Numbered from the stretch's first letter, positions 1 to 12,504 are shown. The stretch is 64,000 nucleotides of DNA from Mucor racemosus (GCA_027405735.1 JAPEHQ010000008.1:186001-250000), one strand, 5' to 3'. The notes: a model not told the origin generated them from the sequence alone. A program made the numbers and translations.

Positions 1-112
1 CCATTCAATAAAAATAATCGCGTTGATACGATGAAAAATCAAGTAAAATATATTATCTGTTCTTTATGAAATGTGTTGTTTTATTGAGTATAGCAGTATT
101 GGGAATATTTAA

Positions 113-1863
113 TTAAATGGCACCGTAGGATGGTTTTTCGGCAAATATCTTGTTTGTTGCATCTTTTTTTCTAGCTGTCAAATGTGTATTTCGTTTACTA
201 ATCATTTGTCTACGAACAACACGAATTTTATTTCGTACTAGATCAAGAGAGATTAGTAAATATGCATTTATGATGAACTCTAATAAAAAAAAAAAACTCA
301 CCGTCTACATAAACATCGGTCTCGTCTATAATTTCCTGTTCGATTTGATTTTTGTTAATAGTATATCGAGTTGAAATCCTTGAAAACTTACTTCTCCTAT
401 TAATTCTTCAATGACATCTTCTAGTGTAATGACACCTAGGGCACCACTTGAGCCACCTGGATCACTAGAGACAATGGCCATATGGCCTTTAATAAAGAAA
501 AGAGGGGTGATTAATTGATAAGGATTAACATGAATTATATTAATTATGCATACTTTTGCCCTCCTGAAAGAAATTCAAGATATCTAAACAACTCGTTTCA
601 GGGCCGGTTTCTGGTAGAGTGCTCAAGGGCAATTGTTTCATTGGTAAAGCATCTTCAGGGTCATAGGTGATCAACCGTTTTGTTAACAACATTCCTATAA
701 AGTTTTCTTTATCCTCAGGTATATGAACAGGGATACGGGAATAGCCTGCCGTTAATATCTAATAAATTGAAACTATAAATATATTGTACTGTCAATTTCC
801 TTTAAATAGTTTCTTACTTTATCGACCAACTCTTCATTTAATATATCTTCTGTTGATAAAGTAAAGACATCATCCATAGGTGTCATGATGAATGAAACAG
901 GTTTCGACTTTAAATCGAGTACGGCTCCAATGATGGTAACTTCATCTGACGTAAGGGCATCAACATCTGAAGCATGTACTGCTTGATGTAACGATACAAG
1001 TGATTTTAGACCTGCCTTTTTGTATACTGTTCCATGAGATTCGCCAAGAAAGAAATCCAACAATAATGCTGTTGGATAAGCAATTGGATACATGATGTAC
1101 ATTAATATTAGAACAACCCTAAGATTAATTGGCTATATTAGATTCTCATCTTTTCTGTAGATCAATCTCTTTTTTTTTTTTTTTTTTTTTTACCAGGCTG
1201 TTTTTGCACCAATTGCTAAACCGTGTCGAACGCATATGGCTACACAAAATAGAACAATTAGATTAAATCAAATTCAAAATGAGATTTTACATCTTACATT
1301 GAGGTATCACTCTAAAATGATGAACTATTGATTAACTTTACATGTAAAAAGAATATTTTCATCAACTTACTCGCCAAATATAACAATTAATGCAGTGGAG
1401 ATCACTACAGCTTGCCATCCACCTCCTAAAACACCATCCAAAAGAATAGGTAAAGTCTCATTTACAATGACATTAGATAATAATAACGTCACTAAAACCC
1501 AATGTTTGCCTCTTTCCAACAATGCCAATACTTTTTTAGCGTTTTCCCTTTCTGAAGGTGATCCGGATTCTATCAAAACATGAAGGTTGGTTTGATCAAG
1601 ACCCATTAACCCAATGGTAAGACCTACATAAATCAGTTATCAGATCAAATCAATGCATAGTTTATATGCTTAAAATTCTTACCTGCAAATACTCCGCCTA
1701 AAAGAACTAGAAATGTGATGCTGAAAAGTCTTTCATAGAACTCAGGCGATTCATAAGTGACAGGAGGATCGACATTTGGCTCACTTGATACAGATACTAA
1801 AGGATGCCCTACTATATTTCTCAGTAAAATGAACAATGAAAATAAAGATATTCTTTTTAGCAT
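113..1863 (-). CDS. CNNM/Mam3-like DUF21-CBS domain membrane protein
   Basis: Exons read on the minus strand are 1863-1683, 1623-1371, 1311-1298, 1239-1194, 1118-818, 758-554, 486-392, 335-302 and 237-113, giving about 417 aa. The N-terminus has a hydrophobic start and then [34 protein letters not shown] and further hydrophobic stretches, the signature of a DUF21 transmembrane domain. It is followed by [20 protein letters not shown] and [16 protein letters not shown], which form a CBS pair of the CorC/CNNM type. The family (yeast Mam3, animal CNNM) is membrane-bound and linked to divalent-cation (Mg, Mn) homeostasis; the exact transport role is debated. The protein is shorter than yeast Mam3 and lacks its long tail. 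One internal exon is only 14 nt. The start is the first ATG in frame with the hydrophobic N-terminus, and lies just downstream of a long purine-rich (plus-strand) tract. Confidence 0.85.
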
Positions 1864-2079
1864 ATAACTATTAAAATGATTTTATTTTTTTTTATAATGA
1901 TAAAAAAAAAAAAGAAAAAGTAGAAAGAAAAAAGAAGAAAAAAGAGATGAAGAGAAAAGGGGAAATATAGTATATAAATATCAAGAAGGGAAGGAGGGAT
2001 TCAAGTAAAAAAAAAATAGATGTGATAATGAGTTGAAAAGCCGCATTCTTCCTTCAGGAGTACAGTCATTTACACTGTG
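1864..2079. other. Intergenic spacer with purine tract
   Basis: This is a short spacer between two tandem minus-strand genes. It holds a long A/G-rich tract on the plus strand (pyrimidine-rich on the coding strand) at about 1877-2000, which probably covers the 5' leader of the DUF21-CBS gene and the 3' end of the chitin synthase transcript. No gene is seen. Confidence 0.5.
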
Positions 2080-4913
2080 TTAAAAAAACGATAGGATTCT
2101 GTATAATATACAACCAATAAATCGAAACACACTGAGGCCCGTAACACTCCACAGAATGAAACTCATGTAACTATTTGTTCTATCATCAAAGCTGCCCAAT
2201 CTTCCTAAATTATCCATAGTACATATCACAATGACAAGGATCAAATTTGTAAAAATCCAGCATACAACTAATCTTGTACGGAAATTTCGGTAGTAATCTT
2301 CCTGTCGTGTCTTTGGATCCACAAACTTCTTGCTATTTTTCGGTTCTTTCTTTTGCAGATTTTTAAAAGATTCTTCATAAAGGTATCCAACGTCTTTCTG
2401 TTCAGGTAAGACGATTTCAGCTGTTGTCTCGTCTGCTTTGGTTTCTACATGACCCAGATATGGTATATTTTCGAATATGTCCTTGGTTCCCCAGCTTACA
2501 TCATGTGTATTACAAAATGCATATGTATTTAAAATATTGATATAAGCTGGTGTCAGTAGAAAATATTGTACGAAACTTGTAAGCATGTGCCATGGATCAA
2601 AGAAAATGATGCCTGATAATAAAAACACTCCAAATGTTGAGGCCATTGATATGATAATGTCTCGAAATGGTCCATTAGATAATAGACTTGAGACGTCCTG
2701 AGGCTTTGAAAGTTCTGTTGATATTCCAATATATACAATCCAAATAGATGAAAAAATGACATAAATCATTAGCAATGAAAAGAATATCATGATTAGTCCG
2801 TATGAACCCTGAGACCTTATACATATATATGTATATCGCATATGGGTTAGCCAATATCTCAATCCTTTTTTTTGTATTGCACTTACCCTTGAGGTCTATT
2901 TCCCATTGCAATCAGAAATAAACAAATAATAAGAACTGCATAAATGTATGTCAATACTGTGTGAATAGTATCTGCTATTTCTGGTGAGAATGGCGGTTGT
3001 TCCATTACTGCCAATGATCCTGTTAATATGTAAAAACTAAGAAAGAAATTACCCTTTGCTCGACATTAGATGTTTGTGCCAAATCTATTTACAAACGTAC
3101 AACTTACCAGAGCAAACCATGAAAATAACCAGTTGATACATAGGTAAATCAGTTCAATAATTAATAAGAACTTACGTCCTGTCGTATGATTTGTTTTCAA
3201 TATTTTCCCCCAATGTACCAAACTATATACTCCAGCAAAAAAGGACCCTACCAATTAAATGAGTATTCTCGTTTTTAACTTTAATAAAGCATCATAGATA
3301 TATGTATACCATTCAACCATCGTCGTCTTTGAGATATAAACTCTGCAACAGAAAATGGCACATCTGTTTCGCCATACGCTCCTGAGACATAATGAAGCCT
3401 CCATTGCGATTGTGCCTTCGCCACCAACTCGTAACATAAAATTCGATCCTCTGCCAAATACATGTTGGCTTCAAAAATGCCTTCAGACACATCTCCGCTA
3501 GATGTATCTCCCAAAAAATACTTTTTCAATGGCCCTTCGCCTGTCATATCATTTTGGATAGCTATATATCTATAAGCTGAAAATGCACCAGGCAATACTT
3601 GGATGTAACCCAAAACACTCTCCAATGGCTTGTCCAATATATTCGAAATTTTATATTCAAAATTTTGTGCAGCCACCAAAGGGTTGAGTAAATAAACACC
3701 ACCCTTTCCTGTCATGGCACGCACTTCACCACATGCACCACCAATGCCTCGATATTTTTCAAACGGAAGCCATAATTTATAAATTGAATGTGGACCTGGT
3801 CTTGTTCCAACATCCATCAGAATGCACACATTGGGCTGTAATACAGGACATATTGCTTGAAAAAACCAACGATGGGAATTGATTTTACGTTGGTTTTTTT
3901 CTTTGAGGCAAAATATAATTTGTGCGGGTACAATATCATTGATGGCACCTCTGTATGTAAGGTCAGGTGTTAATGATAATTGAGATGTGTACTGATAAAT
4001 AGAACGTTAATCTATATATATATATATAAAGTTGTATATATTTTTTTGCATACCTCATACAAGTGTGCATGGACAGGCTTTTCGTTGACAGTGCTTTTGG
4101 CAATACCTTCTTGATACACTCCTAATACCGAAAGCATATCTAATACTCTAGGATGTATTTTTTCTCTTCCATCTGCAATGATACAAATCACTACTTTTTG
4201 CCATGTGTGCTCGCCCTAGATAAAAAAAATCCTAAATTAATGTCATATAATAATATTCATTTTCTATTTAAAATATCTACCCATATAGGAGATCGATAGC
4301 GTTTCGTTAATTGAGTTAAGTTCTTCATGATACCATGCAGCGTTCTTGACAGTAAAATTTCATCTTCCTACAATTAAAGTATTTGTTTAGTTTATACATA
4401 TCAAAATGGATATTTCTGAATTTTACAGACATTATACATTGTAATGCAAATTGCAATTTCTGTTTCTCGATTCATAATCTCTTGTCGAAGCGTATAATTC
4501 TTTTGGTGGAATTCATTTGCATCACAAGTGATAGCTGTATATCGCATCATGTTGAATTCTTTTGGATCACGAAGCGGCACTCGCTCCAAATACTGAATTG
4601 GAACAGGACAATTCAAAACAAGTTTGCCTTGTGGTATCTGAACAAGACGCTTTATTGTCTTGTATCGACGCATTTGTCGAATTTGATATGGTGCGGGTGG
4701 TGGAGGCGGTTGTTGCGTATGTGGGTAAAAAGGTGGATAAATACGATTTTGAGAAGAATGATTCGAAGAAGGTGGAACAGAATTATGATTTAATGGAGGT
4801 GGAGACATCAATAGATGAGGAGATGAGGAAGACATCATATGATGTGGTGGAATTACGGGTGGCATTTGCTGTTGGCGATGCAATTGTGGGGGATAGTAAG
4901 GTGATCCTTCCAT
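2080..4913 (-). CDS. Chitin synthase, class I-III type (GT2)
   Basis: Seven exons (4913-4431, 4367-4281, 4215-4054, 3991-3310, 3247-3108, 3053-2887, 2815-2080) keep phase throughout and give 818 aa, a normal size for this family. Residues 1-90 are Pro/Ser/Gln/His-rich. They are followed by the chitin synthase N-domain signature ([26 protein letters not shown]) and the catalytic domain: DVGTRPGP near residue 302, [17 protein letters not shown] near 424 and QRRRWLNG near 464. Several transmembrane segments follow, plus the SWGTK motif and a charged linker. It polymerises UDP-GlcNAc into chitin at the plasma membrane or chitosomes. Start ATG 4913 is the first in frame with the Pro-rich tail. A longer in-frame extension upstream exists but reads through likely 5' leader. 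The exon 6 to 7 junction uses the ATAAG acceptor at 2816, because the nearer CAG shifts frame. Confidence 0.93.
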
Positions 4914-5722
4914 TTTATTAGTTATTATGATATTAAGTGTTAATAAAGTGTCTAATTTGTATGAAAAAGAGAACGAAACAAGACTTTTGTTATTGTTGTT
5001 TTTTCTTTCAGAACACCTTTGTGTTACTCCACATGATGGTATACCACTACACAACACAACAAACAAACAGGATTAGTGAAAATCAAAGCAAATCGAGGTT
5101 CGCTATTTAAAAATAGGAAACACTTGCAAAAGCTTCGAAAAATGTAAAATGGCATTCAAGCACCAATCTTGATATTAAACAAAAAATAATAAAATAGAAT
5201 TACAAGTATAAAACGTTTTCAAGTTATCTAGTAGCTTTTATTTTGTTAGAGAGAGTCTTAAATCTACTTGAAAAATATTTTTTATGCGCTGCTGAAATAA
5301 AGACGTTGTAGATATTATATCAAAATAAGCCTACGAAATCCAATATTAATTACCGAGAAAAAATTGCCAACATAAACTAACACTGTATGAAATTGATTGT
5401 ACAAACTCTCAAAAAGATACAAAGTATTCGAGTTACTAAAAAAATCCTTTAAAAGCACATATTCGCTGAAAAATAATGGATCGTCTGTTCTTTTGTAAGA
5501 TAAAGCATTCTTACTCTAATCTTATTGTGAGATTAAAGCCAATCATAGTGGTGGAACTTGCTCAACTGATAATCAGATAAGGAAAATAAGGCTTGGGGAA
5601 GGTTTGCAAACCTTATGATCATGAAATATTACACCTTAATAATTGACCATTCCCCCTTTCACTCGGTCATTTCACAGACAAAAAAAAATGATGGTTTAAA
5701 ATTTAAGATTTATGTTTAATAA
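4914..5722. other. Intergenic region upstream of chitin synthase
   Basis: This is an AT-rich spacer between the chitin synthase start and the end of the CBS-domain gene, both on the minus strand. It should contain the chitin synthase promoter and 5' leader. No convincing ORF, RNA gene or repeat was seen. Confidence 0.5.
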
Positions 5723-6730
5723 TTAATGGAATGATGCAAATGTAGACAAAATATCAGTCAAGGTAATAACACCTTTCAATTCTCCAGTTTCGTAATTCAT
5801 CCACCAAAGGCGATGTGTTTTACGCAACACAAAAGCAGACATAATTTGAGAAAGAGTGAAGCGATCATGACAAGTCAATGGAGCGTACAAATCCCCATGG
5901 CTAGCTTTTAAATACATGACAACAGGCTTTAAGAGAGAGTCCCAACGGTTTCTGTTTAAACCACGTAAATCTTGAGCACTGATTTCTCCAATGAGATCAT
6001 TATTATCATCAACAATAGGAAGAGCACTGATACGATCATCGGCAGCTAATTTCAAGAATGCCTCTGCAGCAGTAGATTTAAAATTAATGCTTGCTTTGAT
6101 ACCAGATGATTTGATATTATCTACGGATAAATCCAACATGGCAGAACCAATGTGATGATTGTTAGATTGGAAAAAACGAATCAAATCCATTTGAGAAAGT
6201 AATACAAGGCTTGAGGAGGATTGCTGAACCAAAACACGATGAGCCTTTTCGATACTTAAAAGTGAAAGGAGTTGATCCAAGCTATCAGTAGACTTGAGAA
6301 CAGTTAATGGCTCTGAAATGGAAATGGCTTCACTCAATGGCATTAAAAGAGTATCACTGTTTGTTTGTAATGTTTCTACAGAGACCTGATCATATGTAGA
6401 AAAATTTTAATTTCTCACGATCATTACACAAAATAATTACACACAACATACCTTTGTACTCAACAATTTTAATAAATCCAAAGCACTTACAATAGCAACA
6501 TACTTCTTTATATTACCTTCAGTATGATAGATTGGAACGGATAAAATGTCTTCAGCTAAAAGCAAATCAAAGGCCTCTTCCATAGTAGAAGTAAGAGGAA
6601 GGTCAAGTAAGCCACGATGTGTGGGCTTGACTTTGTTTAAAACATCACCAACAGTGTTTGACTGAATAAATCTTTGCAGGGTATCTTTTTGTTGGCTTAT
6701 CAATTGCATGTTAGATAAAAATGTGGTCAT
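5723..6730 (-). CDS. Four-CBS-domain protein (AMPK-gamma/PV42-like)
   Basis: Two exons, 6730-6452 and 6385-5723, are joined in phase 0 and give 313 aa, close to the size of AMPK gamma subunits such as yeast Snf4. The protein consists almost wholly of four CBS-type repeats. Recognisable signatures are ILSVPIYH...YVAIVSALDLLKLL (CBS1), HRVLVQQ...LLSQMDLIRFF (CBS2), RISALPIVDDNNDLIGEISAQDL (CBS3, shown here in part) and RLWWMNYETGELKGVITLTDIL (CBS4, in part). Such tandem CBS modules bind adenosine nucleotides and regulate kinases or other partners. There is no kinase, transporter or catalytic domain. It could be an AMPK-gamma paralogue or a stand-alone CBS regulator; similarity by eye is closer to stand-alone proteins than to Snf4 itself. 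Confidence 0.85.
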
Positions 6731-7331
6731 GTTGAAGACTTGTATGAATGATAGAAATCTTTATGTTGAAAAAGAAAAGGATGTGAATTTAGCTAGAATG
6801 AAAAAAAAAAAAATGAAAAAAAGGGTGAGAATGCTTAGTTCCGGCCCCTCTTCTCTCCTTTTTATACCACAATAAAATCCATATATTATCATTTACAGCG
6901 AAAAGTGACGTTTTGAGCTACCCAGGGCCAATGGGATATGAATTAGGTCACGTCAAATTTTGATAGAAAAACGAGGCATTGAGTTTCACCGTATCAATGT
7001 AAAAATTTTAAACAATACAATCCTCATAATATGTACTTTTGATTGGCTTGAAGAAAAATGTCAATTGCGTGCTTTTCTCTTTTCTTTCTATAGAAACATA
7101 TGCTTGTCAATTATTGTATTACGACATTCAGAAAACAAATTGCACAAATGAATTGAAATTTTATTATCAAAAATGTGTGTTTTTCGTGGTTCCTCTTTTT
7201 TTGTGTTTAATGGAAAAATAAAAATACACAAGTATACTGGTGATGTTCTAATTAAATACAGTGCTCCAAAATATTAAATTGCTGTTCATTATGAGATAGA
7301 ATAAATCCTTTAAATATCTGACTTTTGGTTT
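6731..7331. promoter_or_regulatory. Putative CBS-gene promoter with CRE-like and CCAAT motifs
   Basis: Within about 240 bp upstream of the CBS-domain gene (minus strand) lie TGACG at 6906, a CCAAT element near 6928 and GTCACGTCA near 6948-6956 (TGACGTGAC on the minus strand). These resemble CREB/ATF-type and CCAAT-factor sites. Regulation is inferred from position and motif only. The remainder (about 7000-7331) is featureless AT-rich DNA up to the left arm of the inverted repeat. Confidence 0.35.
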
Positions 7332-8197
7332 TCACTGCTTAAAATTAAAAACTTTGAGGTTCCATATCTCTACGAAAAATTAAGCTATACTAACACCTTT
7401 TAATAACAAAACTTATTTGTTTTAACGTGCTCTATAACATATTTCAGTATAAAAAAATTCTGAGCACTTTTATTATTTTTTCAGTTTTTTGGCATTTTTG
7501 TAGTGGATTGCAGAATATTCGTTAAATTGAGCAGCACTTTTTTCACATTCATTTCATTAGCCTCGTTAATATCTCTCGGATTCAATTTAGTTCTTTTCAA
7601 AATATTAATTTTTCGTAGAGATATCCTCAAAAATGTGTGCAAAGGAACGCTTTCGTTTCTAGCTTCAATTTTTCCCTTATATACCCTCATCCCAAAATCT
7701 GAAATTGAAATTTTTTTGACAAAAATCTTGTTTTCTCTGCGAAAAAAGAAGATAGAAGGTTTAGAAATAGCTCAATAGATAGATAATTTTTTTGTGCATT
7801 ATTTCCATTAATTAGATTAAAAATATACTTATAAAAAATAATGTGTATCTTCAAAAAACCTTCAAAATTTCAATCGCATTTTACACAAAATTTAATGTAA
7901 AGCATTTATTTAAATTTTATTTAAGTGGATGTAGAACTTAAAACTGTACAAAAACTATTTAATGCGCTAGGTCAACTTACTTTGCAGTTCATGAACTATT
8001 CAATAATTTTATTTTTTAAATCATTTCTGATCGATTTTTACAACAAATCGATTTTGGAACTCAGTTATTATAAGCTGTAAGCTGCATTGTGAGCTATTAT
8101 TTTGATTATCTCGACGAAGAATCAATATTTTTTACTGGAACAAAAATAGTAGAGTAGCTTTCGTTCAGGTGGACCTACCTTCTTGCTTCTTGCTTGT
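7332..8197 (+). repeat. Repeat family A, copy 1 (left arm of inverted pair)
   Basis: This non-coding AT-rich repeat is shared with 13789-14656 (inverted), 24975-26345, 27359-30246 (diverged), 41625-42985 and 55105-56465. Diagnostic strings are GAGGATATCTCTACG-like motifs, AATATTTTGAAAAG and the pattern CTCTACGAAAAAT recurring in both orientations. This copy lacks the roughly 400-bp outer part that the 14.6-15.06 kb copy has. Short ORFs inside it recur in every copy but are not conserved as proteins. Confidence 0.8.
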
Positions 8198-8509
8198 TGA
8201 TTTATCAGCATATGTTTATGTTAAACAAAACTAGAAAATTTAATCAAGTAAAGAGATTCTCGTTTATGAAAAAGAAATAAAGAGGGTTTATATACTAATT
8301 GAGTTGAGGGAAATGATGATGTGATAAGGATTATAGGTGTTATCTATTATACTAATGTGGCACGATGGTGGAACATCCTGTTTTAATGTCATGCTGTAAT
8401 ATCACGCTGTAATATCATGCTGTAATATCATGCTGGAACCATGGTTCCGTTGATGTTTAATAGATTTGAATTTTTGTTCCTGAACTATTGTTTTACTTTT
8501 GGATTTGAC
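8198..8509 (-). mobile_element. LTR-like repeat 1 (solo), minus copy
   Basis: The element is about 312 bp, begins TGTCAAATCC and ends ATAAATCAACA on the minus strand (TG...CA termini), with a TATATAAACCC promoter-like box inside. It matches 13498-13788 and, more distantly, 26514-26840. It holds several tandem 13-bp units of the form ATCATGCTGTAAT near 8385-8445. No target-site duplication was recognised. Confidence 0.6.
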
Positions 8510-8514
8510 ATCGT

Positions 8515-8854
8515 GGTTAATCAATCAAGTAGCTATCAAATCAACATCCAAGCACATTTAACAACGTAACATTGAAACAAGGCAACTCATCACAAGCTCT
8601 GCAAGAACGGTTAAATTATCATTGATCCATTTCAATCCATAGATTACTATCAAACAGATCTAATGGTTCAATAGTGTCTTAAATTACATCTCAGGATCTC
8701 AATGTCAAACCAATATAAAAGGCCATACTTTTATATCTAAATAAACGATATCTTGTTTTTATTATTACACAGCTGAAGAACTGATTCATTACTCATTATC
8801 TTTCAATTGTATTCTTTTTTAAGTATTATTTATTAAACCTGAAAATATACGACA
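8515..8854 (+). mobile_element. LTR-like repeat 2, 3' portion
   Basis: This matches the downstream 340 bp of the 540-bp LTR at 43582-44121 and ends in the same ATATACGACA. The 5' part is absent, and the break abuts the LTR-1 copy at 8509. It includes the conserved TATCTAAATAAACGATATC segment. Confidence 0.65.
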
Positions 8855-8934
8855 GAATGAATAAACTCATGTTAATAATCTTTTTAGTCTCTTAAAAATA
8901 TTTGTTTCTATTTAATGACCAAGAGCCAAGAAGA

Positions 8935-9180
8935 GGAAACCGAGATGTTATATTGTATACCACTACCAACTATCAAAGGTACACCATAATCATTACTTGT
9001 TAATTGATTTTACTAATAAGTCAATTTTTATAGGCTAAAAGTAAAGGCGTATTCAGTTCAAAGCGCTTGAAACAATTCAGTTATGCTAATTTACATGGTT
9101 TATCATCTCTTTCTCATTCAATTACTATATTTGATTTTGATATTTCGTTTATACTGCTACATCGACTCGTCCATCCATTA
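8935..9180 (+). pseudogene. Possible captured gene fragment with an intron
   Basis: An open stretch beginning ATGACCAAGAGCC near 8916 runs to a GTACACC donor. After an intron-like segment with TTTTACTAAT and TTTTTATAG (about 8980-9033) it continues open to about 9180, before dissolving into stops. The family is not recognised. The clean splice signals inside repeat DNA suggest a copied piece of a spliced gene. The evidence is weak and the boundaries are approximate. Confidence 0.25.
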
Positions 9181-9726
9181 GAGTTAACTTACCATCCTTG
9201 ATTAGCGTGCTTATAATAATGGTCCGTTATTAGCTCATGTTATGCAACACTATTAAAAGGGATCATCGTCCAATCTCAAATTTATCTGATTCAACTGCTG
9301 ATGCTAAACTAGCATCAAATTAATTGTGTTGGCTCGCAATAAAGTAAGGCGTTTTATCAAGTACGATGTTGACGTTTAATGTATTTCAGTTAAATTAAAC
9401 AGATAGAGATATGGTTCATGCAGAGATCTATAAATGTGTGAGAGAGCTCAGATCTATGAACACAAAAAAATGACCCAAATTTTGATGCTTCGTCGACCTG
9501 TACGAGATTTTTTTGTGGCGATACCTGGTGGCTCAAGTGTAATTTAGGCATTTAATTGTCAAATGTATCGAATCAAGATGGAGTTGGTTGATTGATATAA
9601 CGGGAAATAAATGCAAATGTACAGTATAAAGCAGAGTTTACTTTGGAATGAAAGTACTAATTATTCTGATTAACATCATTAGTAGGTTCAAAAAGCATAG
9701 TTAAGTGCAATCATTGCTATTGAATT

Positions 9727-12490
9727 GCATAATTTGATATGCAGAAAACTCTTGAAGCATTTATTCTTTTTTTGGCAATGCTACAAATCATCGTTTAATA
9801 TGGCTGAATATTAATGAATTAGAGAAAATACAATTGGTAAAAAACTGATACTCAATGTACATTGAGGTCAAGGTTATTGACAAAAGAAGGTGCATTCATT
9901 GTGTAGTGGAAATTGCAACATTTCGACGGATAGAAATTACAGTACCAAGATGTTATGTTTGCCTCAGGATTTTCAAAAAGGTTTAAAAGCATACTTTATC
10001 AAACTTACTTAGATGTTGAATACTCACCATATGCTATTAGTATGATCTTGTTTTTTATTTAATTGCTGTATTATTAAAAATCAAGCTTTTAAAAGCTTAT
10101 AACAATGACAATGGGATGTTTCTGATTTTAGATTGACATTATTTATCATAAGGCGTGCTGATGATACGTGTGATACTATTATAGATGGGACCAGTCAATT
10201 TGATTTATCTGATTTGAATGCAAAAACCGAGAAACCATTTGTAAGTAGCACTTAAGTTAGTTTTGGTAAAGCATTGAATAAATTGGCTTGGGACAAAGAA
10301 GGTAATAAAAAGACGGCAATAGGTTCCAGTGATGGCCATGTTTACGTTTATTATATTGGAGAGCGAGAGGTAAGGATAGAACTCAATGTAAATCACCTCT
10401 AGCGCAATAATTAGAAGGTAAGGCTATATCTCCATCAAATCAACTACCACCCAACATCAACAAGAAGTGTAAATATTTACAGTAATAAACTTGAATCAAG
10501 TGGATACAGCATCGTAAATTCTTGAAAAAGTTCTCAAGTATTATAAAATCTCTTATTTTTAAGACTTACAAAGCTTATAAACGGAATATTAATTTCGAAA
10601 ATTATTCTTGTCCAGATCGTCAATTTTGACATTTTTTAATTTTTTTTTTCTGTTTTTGCAAATTTAGAGTGAATTATACCACCAATTATAAAAACAAAAA
10701 TTATACACATATGCAAAATTTAGCGCTCTATTTGTTCAATAAAAAATAACCAACATTTTTATTGCAAAATATTACATGAAAATCCTTTAATCAAAAAACC
10801 GTTTTTGGGCCAAAAGTACAAATTTTCATTATATAATCTTTCATATTAAGTTTTTATAAATTGTGTATTAGCTATAGCTACAATTTTCTCTCATAATGTA
10901 TTATATTTAAACGTTGATTTTGGTATCAAAATTTGATTTTTCTGTTTTTTGATCAAAATCATGAGTGTTGGTAAGGATAAAATGAGCCCCAAAAATGTCC
11001 GCTACAAAAACTGAATTTTCAGACCTTACGTGGTTAAATATAAGAAAAGTAAAAAAAAAGAAGCGCCTTTTTATTTAAAACTTAGATATACCATAGTATA
11101 AGAGACTTAGCCGTTCAATCTTGTTGTGTTCAATTACGGCGTCGCTCTACGGGCTCGCTTCTGCAATTTTTTAAATGAATGTATGATATGACAGATGGTT
11201 TTTCTGGTAGAAAAATGTATGTTTCTATGATACAGTAACAACAGCAGATATTGCCTATTATTTTGTTTAATTTATGATTCATGCGCTGTAATTACTGCTT
11301 CCACATTGACTGAAATGTGCAATTTAGCAGGGTTTTAATTGCGTTAAATAATGTAAAGCCTTGAAAATTCTTTTCTACTACGTGTGTAATTTCTTTCTTT
11401 TTGGTTTTATATTATTATTCCAAGGATATATTCATTGTTTAATACGGCATGTCAGACTATCAAGCTGGTATTTTTTTCTTTTATCTGAATACGCACGCTA
11501 ACATAAAGGACTAATATTTTTACTATAGGTAGCAGCCTATATTAGAGACTGGTATTTTCATTTAATCGCATTCTAAGATCAAATGTCATTATTTACTACT
11601 GTATTGTTGAACGTACTTCTTAATTACCAGATCAAATCGAAGGCAATAATATTTATATCTGCTCAATGGAAAGCTAGAACTGGCTACACACTCACGAAAT
11701 GCTCCAGAAAAGTGATAAAATTTCAAATGATATAGAAACACAAAAAAGAATAATGTAATGTCTTGCCTAATAACAACAATAGTTTTCATCGTAGTAGCTA
11801 TTATGCTTGAAAACAAAACTTTTTACAGCTGACAATGGTAATAAACTAAAATAGTAAGTTTAAAGAAGGTCGATTTGTTTAAATTTTATGAGTGATAGAG
11901 TAACATCTATAATATTGGATTTGGCTTGCATATAAATTTAAGCAGTAAGTATTATTTAAATTTATGCTCGAGCAAAAACTGTTGTTGCTGTAAACATTAC
12001 AGCTATAAAAATATTTACAAATGATGATAATCGTACATTATATTGGCTCTTGCATGTAATTGCTCTACATCAACAACGTATTGTTGAATTGTATTGCGTA
12101 TAGTCTATATTAATAAAAGCAAATGTAATTTAAAAACCCATTTCAGTAAAAAAAATGCAATGGAATTTTGAGAACGCCACGATACTCATATACAAACCAA
12201 TGTGTGCCCATACAATCAGATCATTCTGCTCATGGTCAGATTTTATTATTATGCACAAATAGGGAAGATAATGCTATGCTTATGGGCAATTATACTATTA
12301 TGCACACATGGGATTAATGTCATACATATAAACAGAATCTATAATTCTGCACATACAGGCTTAGCGATGAGGTGCTCGTGCGCAGTATCTTTTGTGGTGC
12401 CCCCATGTGCGTATCGTTATCTTTTTAATCATATTCAGTGGGCACAACAAAATCATCTTGCGCAGCACAGGTCGGCCGTAGTAATATTGC
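9727..12490 (+). repeat. Large dispersed repeat B, copy 1
   Basis: About 2.76 kb aligns along its whole length with 45306-48403 in the same orientation, with scattered substitutions and small indels. Examples of shared segments are TTTGATATGCAGAAAACTC near 9737 and 45313, and GGTAATAGGTTCCAGTGATGG-type sequence (near 10315 and 46268). It encodes no intact transposase or reverse transcriptase that I can see. It carries the dynein-like fragment annotated separately. Confidence 0.8.
10175..10370 (+). pseudogene. Dynein intermediate chain WD40 fragment (pseudogene copy 1)
   Basis: Reading ACT at 10175 in frame gives DGTSQFDLSDLNA, an in-frame TAA at 10253-10255, then GKALNKLAWDKEG and GSSDGHVYVYYIG. 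This is the C-terminal WD40 region of cytoplasmic dynein intermediate chain, where family members carry a D-G-T/S-x-x-F/L-D-x-W pattern, an ALNK..WD block and an IGSSDGxxYxYDIG block. The same stop occurs at the same place in the second copy (46121-46309). The rest of the gene is missing, so this is a fragment carried within repeat B rather than a gene. Confidence 0.7.
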
Positions 12491-12504
12491 TTCAATGCTG
12501 CTGC

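Noticed and set aside
4383..4921. Plus-strand ORFs of 136 and 119 codons opposite the chitin synthase N-terminus
   Set aside because: They lie antisense to a confident first exon with clear family motifs.
7481..7778. Identical short ORFs on both strands that recur at 14204-14501, 25492-25768, 27455-27694, 29911-30150, 42173-42373 and 55637-55943
   Set aside because: They are shadows of repeat family A. Frames and lengths are not preserved between copies beyond nucleotide identity, and both strands are equally open.
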